Notes: generated by a model from the letters alone, not told the origin. 64,000 nt of DNA from Parelaphostrongylus tenuis (GCA_019055375.1 JAHQIW010007195.1:1-64000); one strand, 5' to 3'; counted from the first letter of the stretch, positions 34,776 to 47,379 are shown. Numbers and translations are program-made.

Positions 34776-35214
34776 TCAACCATTAGACCTGTTAATATAG
34801 ATATATCTCGTAATTAGTATTTTAGAGAAAGACGTAGTGTCTCATTTGAAACAAACGGTAATCTCTTGTCTAGAGCAAGTTACAGTACCTACAACATAAC
34901 GTTGTATACAAATTACATCACTATCAACATGTCCTCTACTCAGAATAAGATCATTAGTACATGAGTAAGACGTAAAATGATCAGAATTGGCGCAGTTAAA
35001 ACAGTGCATGGGAAGCGAGCAACAAAGCGCACTATCTGGTAATACTGTTTCTCGAGGAAAGAACTGATCATACATACAAAGGTAAGTATCAAAGAAAATG
35101 ATTGACACCGTCGAAAACATCGCAAAATTACTGTTGGAAAGCTAAGAAAATAAAACAGAGTAACGCAAGTGAAAGCAGAATTTAAAATGATACGTATGGG
35201 AGGAAGCAAGCAGA

Positions 35215-38200
35215 TCACGAAATTTCTATTTCTCCATCACGCACGTCCTTCAAGCTAAGGATTTCAAGTCGTCCATGACCCTTGCTTTCGTTTCTAACCA
35301 TTTCATCAGTAGCGCGGAAATTCCCAGGTTCGATAAGACCCACCTAGAATTATTAACTTCAACGAAAGCAAAAGATTTGGATGCACACAGCATAAAAACC
35401 AATACTCTAATCAAATATGGAACCACTGTATTTTTAGAGACGACATAGGATTCTTCTGTCAAAACTCCGCAAATACATATCTAAGTCATTGAAGAAGGAG
35501 AAGAGCTCCCGCCTTTGATGAATTCCTGACAGAGGTGCTACACATTCGATATCAAGCGTCTTTAAAGGTAACTGAATGCATATCTATCCTATACAATGAT
35601 GCGGCGGCCTGCTCATGCATCAAATCAGCACTGTTGCCATCCCAATAACTCCTGCGACAACTTGCCTAATGCGAAGAAATGGAAGGTTTGATGAGCCTAA
35701 GATGCGAGATCGAACCCACGACTTCAATCTAACTTTACACTGCCTCTATATTCGATGGGTCATGGGTCAGTAATTCCTTATTTTCTTCTCAAGCCAAATA
35801 CGAGGTATTATAACGAAATTCATTCAAACAGCTAACGCTTCGGGAGTCTCGCCTTCTTCAGAGCATTGAAAGGTCAAGTTGTCCAGGATCCAATCAGCCA
35901 AATACCTCCATTACTCATCTAGAAAAAAATCACCGGATCCAGATTTCAATCGCATCGAGCACAAAGTCAGCTTTCAAAATACTCACCGCTTTTTGCAGGT
36001 GTTCCACTGAGCTATTGAAATGGAGATCACCGGACACAGTTCACTTGGACGCGTAATATACCAGTCACATCAAAACAACTGTCTTATATATTGACTCCTA
36101 TCACAAGTGATTACGAAACATTTCTCCTTGCCGATGTGGGCGATACATCACGAGTCCATGTGAACTCTGTCCAGTGGTCTCCACTTGAATAACTCAGTGG
36201 AAGACCTATTAAAGGCGATGGGTACATTGATAGTTGACTTTGTGCTCGATGCGATTGAAATCTGGCTCTACAGATTCTTTCTAAAAGAGTTGTAGACGTG
36301 TTCAGTTGATTGAATTTTGGACAACCTGATCTTTCCAGGTTCTGCAGAAAGCGAAGCTACCAAAATGTCAGCTGTTTGAATAAATTGTGTTATAATACCT
36401 CGTGTTTAGCTTAAGAGGAGAATTAGGAATTACTGAAGCATGCCAAGGTTAGAAGATAGTCGGTTTTGGGTCAATTAAGTACTGCAACATAAATAGAATA
36501 TTCTTAATCATATTACATTAGCGGACGTTTTGAAGCGTTAGCAAGAGATATTTCGACTATTTCAATGCATACAAGAGAGAACATACCATTTCAAGTCCTC
36601 CTTCGGCCCAATCTTCCATTTCTAAGTCGGAAAAGAGAGCTTTCAGTCGGCCATGTGTGATTTTTGCTTCATGTGAAGGCATCGAGATACGAATTCTCAT
36701 CTTTGCGCGTTCAATACGGATCATTTCACTCAATTTTGGAATAACTTCCAGTGCCTGATATACAAAAAAAATCAATAGAATACTTATAAATAAGGGGAGT
36801 AGATGATCATTTAGAAGAAATAATACGCAAATCACCTGCTGTTTCGCATTTCTGTTGGGCTTGAGCGAAAAATGAAGTTCATGAAGAGCTTTCTCAATTG
36901 CTGATGGTGGTATGGGACGTTTCGTTTCCGGATTCACAACCATTGAAGCAATCAATTGGGAAACCTAAGGAAGAATGTTTTTTGTTAATATCAAAATCAG
37001 ATTTCTGACAGATCGATATGTTCAGCAGTATTATGCTCGGAAATAATTGTTCATCTCGAATTGAACAATCATATCTCAGATTGTGATGAACCTTTTTTTT
37101 TTTGAATGACTCTTCTTCACATCTCCTGTGCGGATACCATCACTTTACACAATCAGTTCATTTCTTGCATCCATAGTCAAGAAATCGCGATCTTCTGTGT
37201 ACTAGATTGAGTTGCTGCTCAACAATTTTTGGCTTTACTGATTGTCGTTGAGTGCAGCTCATGCTGATAAAGCTAAAACTACCTCGAGTTCTTGGATAGC
37301 GACGTCTGTTACTACGTAGATTTGAAGGAGTGGGAGGAACTCAGACAGCACTTATACCCATTACGCAATCGCAACAGAACATTCGATCTTCGTAATACAA
37401 CGATCAAAGTTCTCCAGCGTGGGCGAAGCACAGTGAGTGCAGGCGACATGAAATACATATAGCGGACTCACTAGCTAGAACCCGCCACAAGTTACTACTG
37501 AAGTCCGCTACCACTGCTGCAGAATGGAAGAAATGATGGAACCGCAATGTGGTGACGAGTCACATAAGCAGTAAAGAAATTCATAGATCTTCACCAATAA
37601 GATATAATGCCCTCATTGTACCAAGACGGAACTCTGGCTTCCTCAGTTCCACAAAACCTCCATCCGTCATCAAGTGTCGCGTCTCGAACAGCGAAATAAA
37701 TAAATAAATGGATTTCGTCGAGCAGAACGAGATGGGATCTCCTGACGCCGACGTTCGCAGCTACCAGGGTTTGAGCTGAAAAATCTAATGACGTAGATTT
37801 GGTCTTCAACAACACCGAAATTTTGAAATCTCGAAGAAACTTAAGAAAAAACGAATGACTATATTGTCTTGTGACTGGTAATTCACACCTTGAATATATA
37901 CAAGGCCAAAGTAAAGTGGAAATTGGAAAAGGAAGAAGACAAGTGAAGAACAGATTCCAACAGCGCTTGTGGAAATATTGGTCACCGATACTACGAAATT
38001 GTTGGACGGTGCCAGTCCCATCACGCAACGAACATCATCCTGAATGCTTGAGCTACGTCTATCTAGGTCGTGAAATCAACATGATGAACGACGTAGCTCC
38101 ACAGTTGAGCAGAAGAAAACGATCGGCTTGGGGAACGTTTAACGAAGCATATAGTGAAGAGAACGAAAAACACTGACCCCTTGTCTATCTTTTCAACTCA

Positions 38201-41200
38201 ATGACTCTCCTTGCCTTAACACATGCTTCAAAAACTAGGATCGCTATGTAATCACGATCATAAAATTACTGGTTGATGCCATATCGAAAAGTCGATGCTG
38301 AGAGTATCCCGTATCTCGCAAAAGAGAAAGTATCCCAAGTTCTGACCTGCGTCAGCGATCAAAAGTCAAGTATGCCGTTCTCACAACCAGGATATCGAAG
38401 ATAAGAGGGGCCTAAAACGTAACGCGTTTTAACGACAACCTATGGACGACAGCAGTTACCGACTGAATTTTTCAAGATACTAGACGCACAATAGAAAGAC
38501 CACCGACCAGGATAGCCTAATTTCTTCATGAAAAGCCTAAAAGGAAAATATGATGCTAAACAAATTCCTACAGTAAGAAGAACCGCTTTGGCTGCTCTTG
38601 TGCGGATAAGGGACAATGAAAGTATTACTGGTGCCCTCTCGGGTCACTCGACGATCAACGGGACAGCAGGTGGCATAAGTGATGGTGCGAAGGAGGGAAG
38701 CGTTTTTTTTTGAAGTTTAGCGCTTTCGCAGAATATTACAGTATAACATATACGATCCGCACTGGTTTGCTTTCATTCACCGATGCAATGACAACAATTC
38801 TAAACTTCAAAGCTAAATATGACATGTACAGTACAGATGATGATATAGCAGTTGAAAGTACAAGAGTCTATGAAATCTTTGCACCCTTCGTTGCATTTAC
38901 CATCACGAGATTTATATTTTCCGCACCTCACTAATGTATTTTGTGCTCTTTTTTGTCGATGCTTGGATTTCAGAAAGAAAAAGCAATCAAACAAGCGCGT
39001 ATTGCGTCAAAAGGCATAGTGATGTTCACAAATGCGTCTTCGATGTTTTTGAGAGCCACAATCTCACTTGTAAGTTCAGGAATTTAAATGCTGCTTGCAG
39101 TTTTAAATATTCAATTCCAAACAACTCTGAAGATCACAATGATTTTGAAGAACTGTCTCTTCCCCTAAATTGATAGAGCAAAACCCGCTTTATAAGTCGA
39201 TTACATTGTCAATTTATGAAGTAGTTTAGTTGTCAAAATATTAATAACATTTTACGAAAACCAGATTTCAACGGTAAACATTAGAATGTAAAGTGCTACC
39301 TCTTTTAGCGATTGATCCGTTGCTGCTTGGCGCTCCTTCTCTGATACTTGCAAATCACCTTTTTCAAGAATCTGAGATTTTTCAACGTTGTTATATAATG
39401 CATAAATTGAATCAGAATTAATTTAAAAATTATATTCCGTTCAACCTATACATTGCCAACTAATAATAGTTTTTCAATGATTTAGCTAATGCCACGAGGG
39501 TCACGAATAAGATTTTGAACAAATCGACGTCCTCTTCTTCAAAGATAATGATTAAAGTTCATAGTGCACAGTGCTGGCTTCGAATTAAACAAAGACGTCG
39601 AAAATTTGACCAGATAAATTATATTTATCAACCTGATGGTTCCAGCTAAGCTATAGAAGAAACTACATTAGAACTTTATAACCTGATAGAATATCTTGAG
39701 CCCTTCATGAGAATTGTCATGGCGCTTGTACAGTGCAAGTCACGTGTTTCGGCATTACAGCCTTGCCACTGGCTACGGTGCCTTTCGGTTCAGTCAGTTC
39801 CGCGGAGAGATATCCCCTGTGTATAGGAGCCGGCGCTTAACGCTTCATACGTAAAGTTAAACGACAAAATCATCTGACAAGCAGTGTCGTACAGTCAATT
39901 GCTCGTGGATTTATCGCCTTGCGACAAGTGCTGATGGATTTATCGCCCTGTGGCAATATTTCGACGTCGGTTCCTCTATACAGGGGAAACCTCCAAGCGG
40001 TACTGACTGATGCCGAAACACATGCCTTGCACTGTATAAGTGTCATAAAAGACCTCAAGAAAGACTTAAATATATTACCAGATTATATTGTTCTGAACGG
40101 TTTCTCAAGAAACACTCGAAACGAGAAGTATCTCAAAATTGTCGATCTAAAATGAAGCAAAATTCAAGAATGATAAACGCACCAGTTTACATATTTCCAA
40201 TTGATCATCGGTACCGAATGCTGCCGTCAATTCATCTTTCTTTGCCACTTGTCCTTTCGACACGTTTGAAAATACGGTGTGAGTTTGAAGAACTTCATCG
40301 ATATCTTTCTCACTAAAATGATATTTCGACAACATGCGCTCTAATACCTTCGCCCCATCCAGTCAACTATTTTCCATCTCTGTTTCTCAATCTACATTTC
40401 TGCAATATGTATTTCTACATGTCATGCAATCGTCTTCAACTTTTGTCTCGCTTGAGACGATTGAATGCATATCTGGCCATCAAAATGACTTGCGGCAGTC
40501 AACCGATGTATAGAGTCAGTGCTGCTTATCCTCTAGACAAACCTGATACCGGATAACGATTAACCGACCCTGAAGGAATGGAAGGCTTGATAGCCCTTGA
40601 GTGCGAGATCGCACCATCGACGTGTGCGACACAAAGCACCTCTAAATGTTACAAGCGCTCTAGTCTCCAGAAATAAATTCAATTTAAACTTTAGTTCGAA
40701 AGAAAACATTGAATTAGTGTACTCATTTGGTAAAAATACATTCCGATCGACTCTTCTGAAGAGGTCTCAAAGAAGTCGATCGAAGAGTATTTCACATATG
40801 TCAACGTTAGAGTCAAATGCCCTGCAACCGACAATAAATCACTCTGAAAGTACGCAACACCAGTGATAATTTCACTATACGCGGAATGGTATTTCTTAGG
40901 TGTAGATTCGCTACGATGATAGAAGTGAGCAAAATGGCTGGCCTGTGCTACTGATGAGGCTTGCGAGAAAGTAAAAACGTACATCTAGCACTAGAGGTGC
41001 CATACTAGACCTTATGAAAGGGTTTAACCATTCTATCAGACTATATTGCACTCATTTTATACTTCGAAACATTTTCTACACAGTATTGGGTTAGTGCGGA
41101 AGGAATCTATCCATACGCATGCCAGCAAGTTCAAGCGGTCGAGCCAATGTAACCTTCAACTCCTTCGATTTTAACAAATCCAAATTCTTTCCCGTTTGGT

Positions 41201-41929
41201 TGCACAGATTCCCAAGTCCATCCATTACGCTAGGTAAGAACTTTTCATAAAAGTGTTAGTAAGCACGCTAAAGCTTAAATCTCTGGCTAACGTTGTGTGT
41301 GACCGGCTATTTGAAAAGACCCTTTCATAACGCTGTAAAATTCAAAATAAAACTATGTTACACATCGCCCGAGCAATTCAACTATTACTTCGCTAGAAGC
41401 ACGTAACAAATGGACGTATAGAGAATAGAAATGGTATCAGAGTCAGACGTTTGATGTGGAGTTTCTTCCAAAGAGGAGAGAAAATTCCTAACTGAATAAC
41501 AAAAGTCGTACTTCATATAGGCGCCATCGATCAATGATCGCGTTGCCTTCTCCCACTCCTAAGCTCGTGAATTAGCCAAAGAGTACTTGCTCGCGTATGT
41601 AGACCAATATTATTTTCCCTACTACACTTCACGGAAACGGTATTTCAAAAAATAAGCATACAGTTGGAATCCTTAAACCATACGCTATCGAATGATCACT
41701 GACAATCTAAAGAAAGAGCTCCGTTTTGTGAGAAAAACGCGTAGCGAAACACAAATGTTTTCCTTTCACTGAGGCGTTATAATAAAGACTTCTTCAAAAA
41801 ACGGCTATGTATAGCGCTAGCCAGGGAAATAAATTTTCAAATGATTACTAACACTCTTCACAAAAAGTTTTTGTCCAGCGTAAAGGATAGGCTTGGAAAT
41901 CTGCGCTACCAAAATTCGCATATATATAA

Positions 41930-41961
<32 letters not shown>

Positions 41962-44900
41962 CGTATGCATATATATGCATAAGTTTATACACATATACAT
42001 GTACATGTATGCATAGATGTAAAGGTATGTATTTGCATACGTACATATATATTTGCGATGATTGAGATGATCACTTCAATAAAGTCGGAAATGCTTATAA
42101 AATAATACGAACTATCTATTTTTACGTTGATGCCATATTGCTATTACATGCTCTTTTGATTCAATCGCTGACGTTTTGGCGATTTCGCCGTTTATTCCCG
42201 CTTTTTCTTTCTAGAGAGTGACATCATCCGCGTATGTTCTACAGACGATGAACAATCGCTATTTCTCTTCTTCTGTCTTATTGAAGGCAGATTCGTAAGA
42301 GAATAAAGATAGTTATCTTATATATGTGTGTAAAAGGTGCCTCTAATACAACTCGGCTGCACAATCGATTTTCAATCCTTCAGGGAAAAGTCTTTTTCGC
42401 CTTTTCCCCAGACTTTTTGCAATCATTCAATAGCTTGAGTCTCGGTGATTCCAATATATGCTTTTTTTTCTGACAACACCTTTTAATGGCGCTGTAGCAG
42501 AGAAAATAAGACTGAATTTCGCACTCAGGGAGCAGTTTTTGCCCGGTCAGGGTGGGTGGATGGCTTTGTGAACAGCAATTCGTAACAAACGGTAACGAGG
42601 CGGTCAGGATTTGCATGGTCTTTCGACGACTTTTAATAAATACTTGAGAGCATAAATCTGGGTAATTCTGAAGCTAAGCTTGGCTCTGAAAAAAAACTTC
42701 ATAGAGCGCTGGAAGAGCAAAAGAAGATCATAATTCGCATTCCTAGACTTAAGCTTGGGCTTAGTGGTGGGTTCATTTGACAATATAGAATGGAGATAGA
42801 ACCCTAAGTTCATAAAACAATGAGACAATGTTGTTTCTAAAACTCTAATGTAAAAAGATAAATTGCTACGAAACGCAGGAAAAGTTTTAAAATAACTGAC
42901 GAAAATATGCGTGATAATGCGGGTCGAGTGCGATACTCAATTTTATTTTCATTTCAAGCGTACTTAGAGTTTTTCGGAAATCAAGTACGGCACTGAAGTC
43001 GCCAAAATTCAAGCTATCGAATGACTAATAAAAGCATACATAAAGGCCAAAAAATCCTTGTCTTCAAAAAACTGAAAAATGATTTAAGATAACCGATTTT
43101 CGCCGCTCCCTTCAATCCACAAGAGCGTCGGCTGCCTGTGAAAAAGACTTAGGGACACTTTAGTAAGGCCGCCTTAGCATACTAAGAAATCAGATCAGCA
43201 TTTCAGAACGACGCCGAAAGATAAAGCTCAGAAGTTGCAGCCAGACCCAGTCGTAAATTCAGAGATGACAGCAATCGTGTTTTATGGACGCGAGGCAACA
43301 TACCTATTGAAACGGTGGAATTCGCCACTTAAGTAAAATCGGATAGTGTGGATATAGAAATGAAAGCAAATCGCAAGAGGGCCAACGGTAATTCCACATT
43401 TGACGAATATCTCGCTAACTTGGTAACATTTCATAGTGGCTTCCTAAAAAACCTTCGTTGGTGTTCAGAAGTCGGCACATATACTCGGTGGCCTTAGGGA
43501 AATGGAAGTTTGCCGCCCTCCAGTTATTGGGTTGGCAAGAAATTTTCCGGACTTCATCGTTTTTACTGATTATTTTTCATGCATTCAAGTTTTTGTCTTT
43601 TCTATCCTTTGAGTGGCTTCTTAGGGCTATTTTGATGAGTAACACTTCTACATTTGTTCAAAAATGGATTGTTCCGAGAGCAGAAACGATTGTTGATGCT
43701 ACACGAGCATCGTTGCGTCCCACAGCAGCACTTAAACTCAAACGACACTTGAGTAAAATCAATAATCGTTTTTGCTTTCGGGCCAATTCCACCTCAAAGC
43801 AAACATCACCTTTATCACCTGTCGTCCCGTTGATCGCTGAGTGACTCGAAAGAGCACCAGAAACTCTTCCATTTTCCCCTATCGCGTGTAAAAGTAGCCC
43901 AGTGGGTCCTCATCGCTCTAGAGATTCGTTGAGCGTAATATCTTTCTTCTAATTTTTTTTTGTGTAGAAATCAAACTATTAGGTCCGTGGTCTTCCTGTG
44001 GAGCATTTGATATCCGAGACATCCAGTTAGTAACGGCTCTCGTCCATAGGTTGTCGTTGAACGCATCACGTGTCCAGCCCATCTTACTTTCGATTCCTGG
44101 CGTGTACAATAGCGTCCTTGATCTTCGATCGTTGACGTAGGCCGGAACTTCAGATCTCATATTAGTTCCCTTATTTGCGAAATACGGGATACTCCTAGCA
44201 TCGATCTTTCGACTGCGCGCTCAACAATGTCAAGTGATCTTCAATCCTGCTTACGTAGCGATCAGATTTCTGCTGCATGCATTAGGGCAGGGATAATTGT
44301 CGAGTCGAAAAGGTGGGCACGGAGTCGGATGTTCTTTGTCCTCTTCACTACATCTCCGATGCTCTTAAACGTTCCCCAAGCCGCTCGTTTCCTCCTCCTC
44401 AACTCTGGAGCTAGGTCGTTCATCATGTTGATTTCACGACCTAGATAGACGTAACTAAAGCACTCGGAGAACTTCGTTTCATTGAGCGTGAATGGGGCAT
44501 CCAAAACGCATCCGTTCCTCATAAACATCGTTCTCGTTAGATTTAGTTGGAGACCAAATCTTTCCATAGGCGTTACCGAAATCGGTCTAAATTCGTTTCG
44601 CTTGGCTAGTGCTTGGTGTTACGAGGACGATATCATCAGCGGAGCGAAGATGGTTCAATTGTCGACCGTCAATTTTCACCCCCATATCGTCCCATTCTAA
44701 TGTTCGCACGACGTTTTGGAAGGTGGCAGTGAATAATTTTGGCGAATTGTATCGCCTTGTCGAATCCCTCTTCTTCCGTCGATAGGAATGCTGCTGTAGA
44801 ATGGCGATGTTTTGGTCGTGAAATCTTATTTAGCTCACGGAAGATCGTTATACACCAAGTAGGGATGCCCTAGTTTTCCAGAGCCTCTATAACCGCTTCA

Positions 44901-46389
44901 GTTTCTACTGAATCAACGGTTTTCTTCGTATCGATGAGAGTGAGACAGAGTGGTGTTTCTTACTCTCGTGAAACTTCAATGAGTCTTGTAAGTGTGTGGA
45001 TGTGGTCTTGGTACTAAATCCTTTCCGGAACCCTGCTTGATCGCATGGCTGTCCTTAGCCCAGTGTTTTGTCAATCCTGTTTAAGATGACTCGAGTGAAG
45101 AGTTTATAGACAACGGACAGCGAGCAGATTGGGCAAAAATTGCCTAGGGCGTGAAGGTCTCCCTTTTTGAACAGCAACATAATCTTGTTGGTTTTCCGTT
45201 TACTGGGAATCTTGCATTCTGACGGGTAGCGAGCGAACATCCGAGCCAGGGTGTTGATGAGAACTGGTGATAGGTTCATATATCAAGGTAACCGCAAGAA
45301 GCTGCTCTAAACGATAATAGAAACACTAACTCAAACTAATTAAAGATTCCAACAAAATGAGAAAGTCCGGAAAATATCTTGCCCACCCAATGGAATGAGG
45401 GAGTTTATGTAGAAGGCCTACTCATACTGAGACTTTCGTGTGCGTGTGTCAGACCCTCTTGAAGCTTGCATAATCATTCCGTAAGAATGATAGTTACGCT
45501 GTAAGACGCAATAAGAAAATCAGTAACACCTTGGCCGCAAGATAAAAAGCAACAGAAAGACGATTTAAAGATTCCAGAAGCCTCTAGCGCTTCGCCGCAA
45601 TAACCTGTAGTTCATTGGCAGCGATACATGAAATCTGAAAGGATGAAAGAATAAAGCTCGGCATTAATCAATCCCTGAAATATGCGCGATGCAAGCGGCT
45701 TCATCAAGCATCGTTTGAAGCAACTAAGTGCATATCTATCCTTTATAACTCGCGGTAGCCAACTGATGTATCGAGTTAGTACTCCTATCCTCCTTGACAA
45801 GTACGACATCAGTTCAATGACCTCGGAGAGATGGAATATCCCACTAGCCATGGGCGCGGAATTAAATAAATGACCACGTGTGCGTCAGCGTCGCTGGGCA
45901 CCTCTCATCACTGCCTTGCACGAGCCATATGAAGTCTTATGGCTTCTCTTTCGAAAAAAAGAGCTCACTATACTCAAATTCCATTTAATCCTTTGAGAGA
46001 TCAGACGGCACATTTCGTACCCTGTCGCGCGACGTCGAATCCCACCCAGCTACTGCAATGGCGGCGTCGCGTCTCGTGGAAAAGCGACAAAGCGACGCCA
46101 CCTGCCTATCAACGCTGGTCGTTGGAGAGCTAAGCATTGCTCCCTGTTCAAACTAATCATACTGGAATCTGTAGTACACTAAATCACACATTCGCACGTA
46201 TGCAAACACCTCCACTATGGAATTGTTTATAATCTGGAAGGAAAAAAAAGCTAACCTTTTGTTCCTCCAATTGACAACTTTGTTTTTATAGCAAGCGATC
46301 TCGAAGCGTTTTCCCATTTTCTTCAGGCGAACCACTGCGACGTTCGTAAGGAGTTTTTGATTTGTTGGTGTCTTGATATTTTTCGACAT
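35215..46389 (-). CDS. SBDS: Ribosome maturation protein SBDS (6 exons)
   Basis: With the GTPase EFL1, SBDS releases eIF6 from nascent 60S subunits, allowing joining with 40S. Exons on the minus strand: 46256-46389 (start ATG), 40183-40312, 39300-39371, 36836-36963, 36587-36754, 35215-35343 (TGA). Seen: N-terminal FYSH domain beginning [20 protein letters not shown] with [34 protein letters not shown] and [11 protein letters not shown]; central domain with [19 protein letters not shown]-terminal ferredoxin-like domain with [23 protein letters not shown] and [12 protein letters not shown]. The total is about 253 residues, the usual nematode length. Exon junction phases agree except between exons 3 and 4: exon 3 ends in phase 0, but exon 4 opens GTTCCC where Val-Ser would need one more T, so the frame slips by one base. 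Intron 1 (5.9 kb) contains an RTE retrotransposon; introns 2-5 contain foldbacks, SINEs and RTE debris. Convergent with TPST. Ortholog call is secure; integrity is uncertain. Confidence 0.93.
35505..35745 (-). mobile_element. SINE-B copy in SBDS intron 5
   Basis: Minus-strand SINE-B body with GGTAACTGAATGCATATC, ATCAGCACTGTTGCC and a head complement GATCGAACCCACG. Diverged. Confidence 0.6.
35757..36445. repeat. Large Penelope terminal-repeat foldback in SBDS intron 5
   Basis: GTCAGTAATTCCTTATTTTC, CAAATACGAGGTATTATAAC, CAAACAGCTAACGCTTCG on the left match in reverse GTCAGCTGTTTGAATAAATTG, TTATAATACCTCGTGTTTAG, GAATTAGGAATTACTG on the right. Arms are about 300 bp, imperfect. Each has a decayed hammerhead (left 35831-35864 with GAAG for GAAA). 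Confidence 0.75.
37000..37860. other. SBDS intron 3, nothing recognised
   Basis: Open frames on both strands near 37591-38028 lack domains. Confidence 0.4.
37990..38700 (+). pseudogene. RTE-type retrotransposon 3' fragment
   Basis: Encodes [27 protein letters not shown], then stops and frame changes, and near 38530 [18 protein letters not shown], the C-terminal end of RTE-clade ORF2. Lies in SBDS intron 3 in the opposite orientation to the gene. Same family as 43815-45290. Confidence 0.8.
38720..39290. other. SBDS intron 3, nothing recognised
   Basis: Open frames of 74 and 79 codons without domains. Confidence 0.35.
39655..40090. repeat. Foldback with hammerhead-like arms in SBDS intron 2
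   Basis: GTACAGTGCAAGTCACGTG, TTTCGGCATTACAGCC on the left match in reverse GATGCCGAAACACATGCC, TTGCACTGTATAAGTGTC on the right; inner CCCCTGTGTATAGG pairs with CCTCTATACAGGGG. Both arms keep the CCGAAACAC part but have lost CUGAUGA. Confidence 0.65.
40425..40660 (-). mobile_element. SINE-B copy in SBDS intron 1
   Basis: ATGCAATCGTCTTCAAC, GAGACGATTGAATGCATATC, GAGTCAGTGCTGCTTATCC and the B-box complement GAGATCGCACC identify a reversed SINE-B, just upstream (in gene sense) of exon 2. Confidence 0.7.
40900..41050 (+). repeat. Hammerhead-derived repeat with GGTGCCATACTAGACC tail
   Basis: Hammerhead remnant at 40945-40991, then CTAGAGGTGCCATACTAGACC, CTTATGAAAGGGTTTAACC and TCAGACTATATTGCA, the tail common to this family. 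Confidence 0.6.
40945..40991 (+). ncRNA. Hammerhead remnant with perfect stem I
   Basis: GUGCUA, CUGAUGA, a weak stem II (GCUU/AAGU), AAAA where GAAA is required, ACGUACAUC, UAGCAC. Stem I pairs over six bases, but loss of the core G should inactivate it. Confidence 0.5.
41923..42054. repeat. TA/TATG microsatellite
   Basis: TA run followed by TATGCA and TACATG units in SBDS intron 1. Confidence 0.9.
42070..43800. other. SBDS intron 1: diverged repeat family Y, no gene
   Basis: Segments near 42380-42620 and 42900-43080 share motifs (TTCGCATACAACG-like, ATTCGAATGACT, CCAGCGAAAAAG) with 47400-50050, 53930-54180 and 56890-57900. No exon. Confidence 0.4.
43815..45290 (-). mobile_element. RTE-type non-LTR retrotransposon, 5' truncated and frameshifted
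   Basis: Minus strand reverse transcriptase in order: [57 protein letters not shown], near 44640 [12 protein letters not shown] (the catalytic box, with Ser in place of Phe before Ala-Asp-Asp), [52 protein letters not shown], and a C-terminal [17 protein letters not shown] near 43900. Copies DNA at target sites when intact; several frame breaks here. Same strand as SBDS, in intron 1; no endonuclease domain seen. Confidence 0.9.
45650..45920 (-). mobile_element. SINE-B copy in SBDS intron 1
   Basis: AAGCTCGGCATTAATCAATCC, TATAACTCGCGGTAGCC, GAGTTAGTACTCC and head complement CACGTGTGCGTCAGCG mark a diverged reversed SINE-B. Confidence 0.6.
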
Positions 46390-46402
46390 CTCTAGAACAT
46401 GA
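46390..46402 (-). promoter_or_regulatory. Candidate trans-splice acceptor of SBDS
   Basis: Minus strand reads TTCATGTTCTAG, then AG and the start ATG at 46389. A splice acceptor this close to the start is typical of spliced-leader addition in nematodes; the pyrimidine tract is moderate. Confidence 0.35.
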
Positions 46403-46564
46403 AACCATTACTTGCATACTTTATAACATGAAAGTTACAAACAACTAGCACTGGTATTAATCAAGAATACGTCTCAATAACCTTATGGTCAACAACAATT
46501 ACGCTACGTGTCGAAGCGATTGCAGATGAGACATTTCAAGGAGAACAGCACAAATAATAGGAAG

Positions 46565-46700
46565 ACTAGTTAACCCTTGAGGACCGTGGACCCACCTCCT
46601 CTGCATCTCTAACCCCCAGTGTAGCAACGCTGGACACAGCCCGCTCCACCTCCTCTGCACTTCTGACCCCCCGTGGGAACCCATTTGTTGTGTTACTGTA
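46565..46700. repeat. Repeat D copy
   Basis: ACCGTGGACCCACCTCCTCTG, GCATCTCTAACCCCCAG, CCGCTCCACCTCCTCTGC. Related copies near 47120, 58310, 58655, 59925 and 60235. GC-rich against an AT-rich background. Confidence 0.65.
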
Positions 46701-46740
46701 TGATTCAAATTATATTATTTTTGTGATTTCCCTATTTATA

Positions 46741-46985
46741 ACAATATAATGAGGCGCTGGGGTCGAGTGATTGTGATGCTCGTCGCGGCGCGCATGGAGA
46801 ACCCCTCCCCCCCCCCCTCCTAACTCTCTCCGGCAGGCAACAACAACGGTCTATGGAACGCCACAGCCAGACTATCTTCGATATTGCAATGAGACCTACT
46901 CAATCGCTTTTCTACGCCGTTCAAGAGGAAGAAGATCAAACGAATTGAATGCTAGGAGTACTGGGATCGGTACAGTGAAAAAAAG
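46741..46985 (+). mobile_element. SINE-C copy
   Basis: GGGTCGAGTGATTGTGATGC head, a C-rich run at 46805-46820, CTCTCTCCGGCAGGCAAC, CAGACTATCTTCGATATTGC, TCAAGAGGAAGAAGATC, GAATTGAATGCTAGG, A tail. Confidence 0.7.
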
Positions 46986-47379
46986 TGTGTTGACGGACCA
47001 AAGAAGTAAATAAATAAATAAAAACAACAGCATAATATATTTACATATAACATAAGCACAGCATATAAACATAATAGGAATAACAACAATAGTACAATTA
47101 AAATAATACAATGACATATCCAATGCGTTCCCACGCCGGAGGTCAGGAATGCGGAGGAGGTGGGTTCGCGGTGCCGAAAGAGTTAACCCAGTGATATCAC
47201 AGTTTACCGATTGGGCAGCACGATTCACGAGCGGCACGCGATAATCGTCACTTAATAAAGGTTGTCTTCTCTGTTTTGAGGAAAACCCTAGGTTTCTCGT
47301 GTTTGTCTGATGCTGCATGATTTCCTTTACAAGCTAGCTCATATGCTTTGGTTCTCATATAACATTCAGCGAGAAACCC

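Noticed and set aside
37591..38028. 145-codon minus frame in SBDS intron 3
   Set aside because: No domain, no splice context, and its right end overlaps plus-strand RTE sequence.
46896..47318. 140-codon minus frame with hydrophobic stretch
   Set aside because: Runs antisense through SINE-C tail and repeat D sequence; hydrophobicity comes from A/T-rich tracts.
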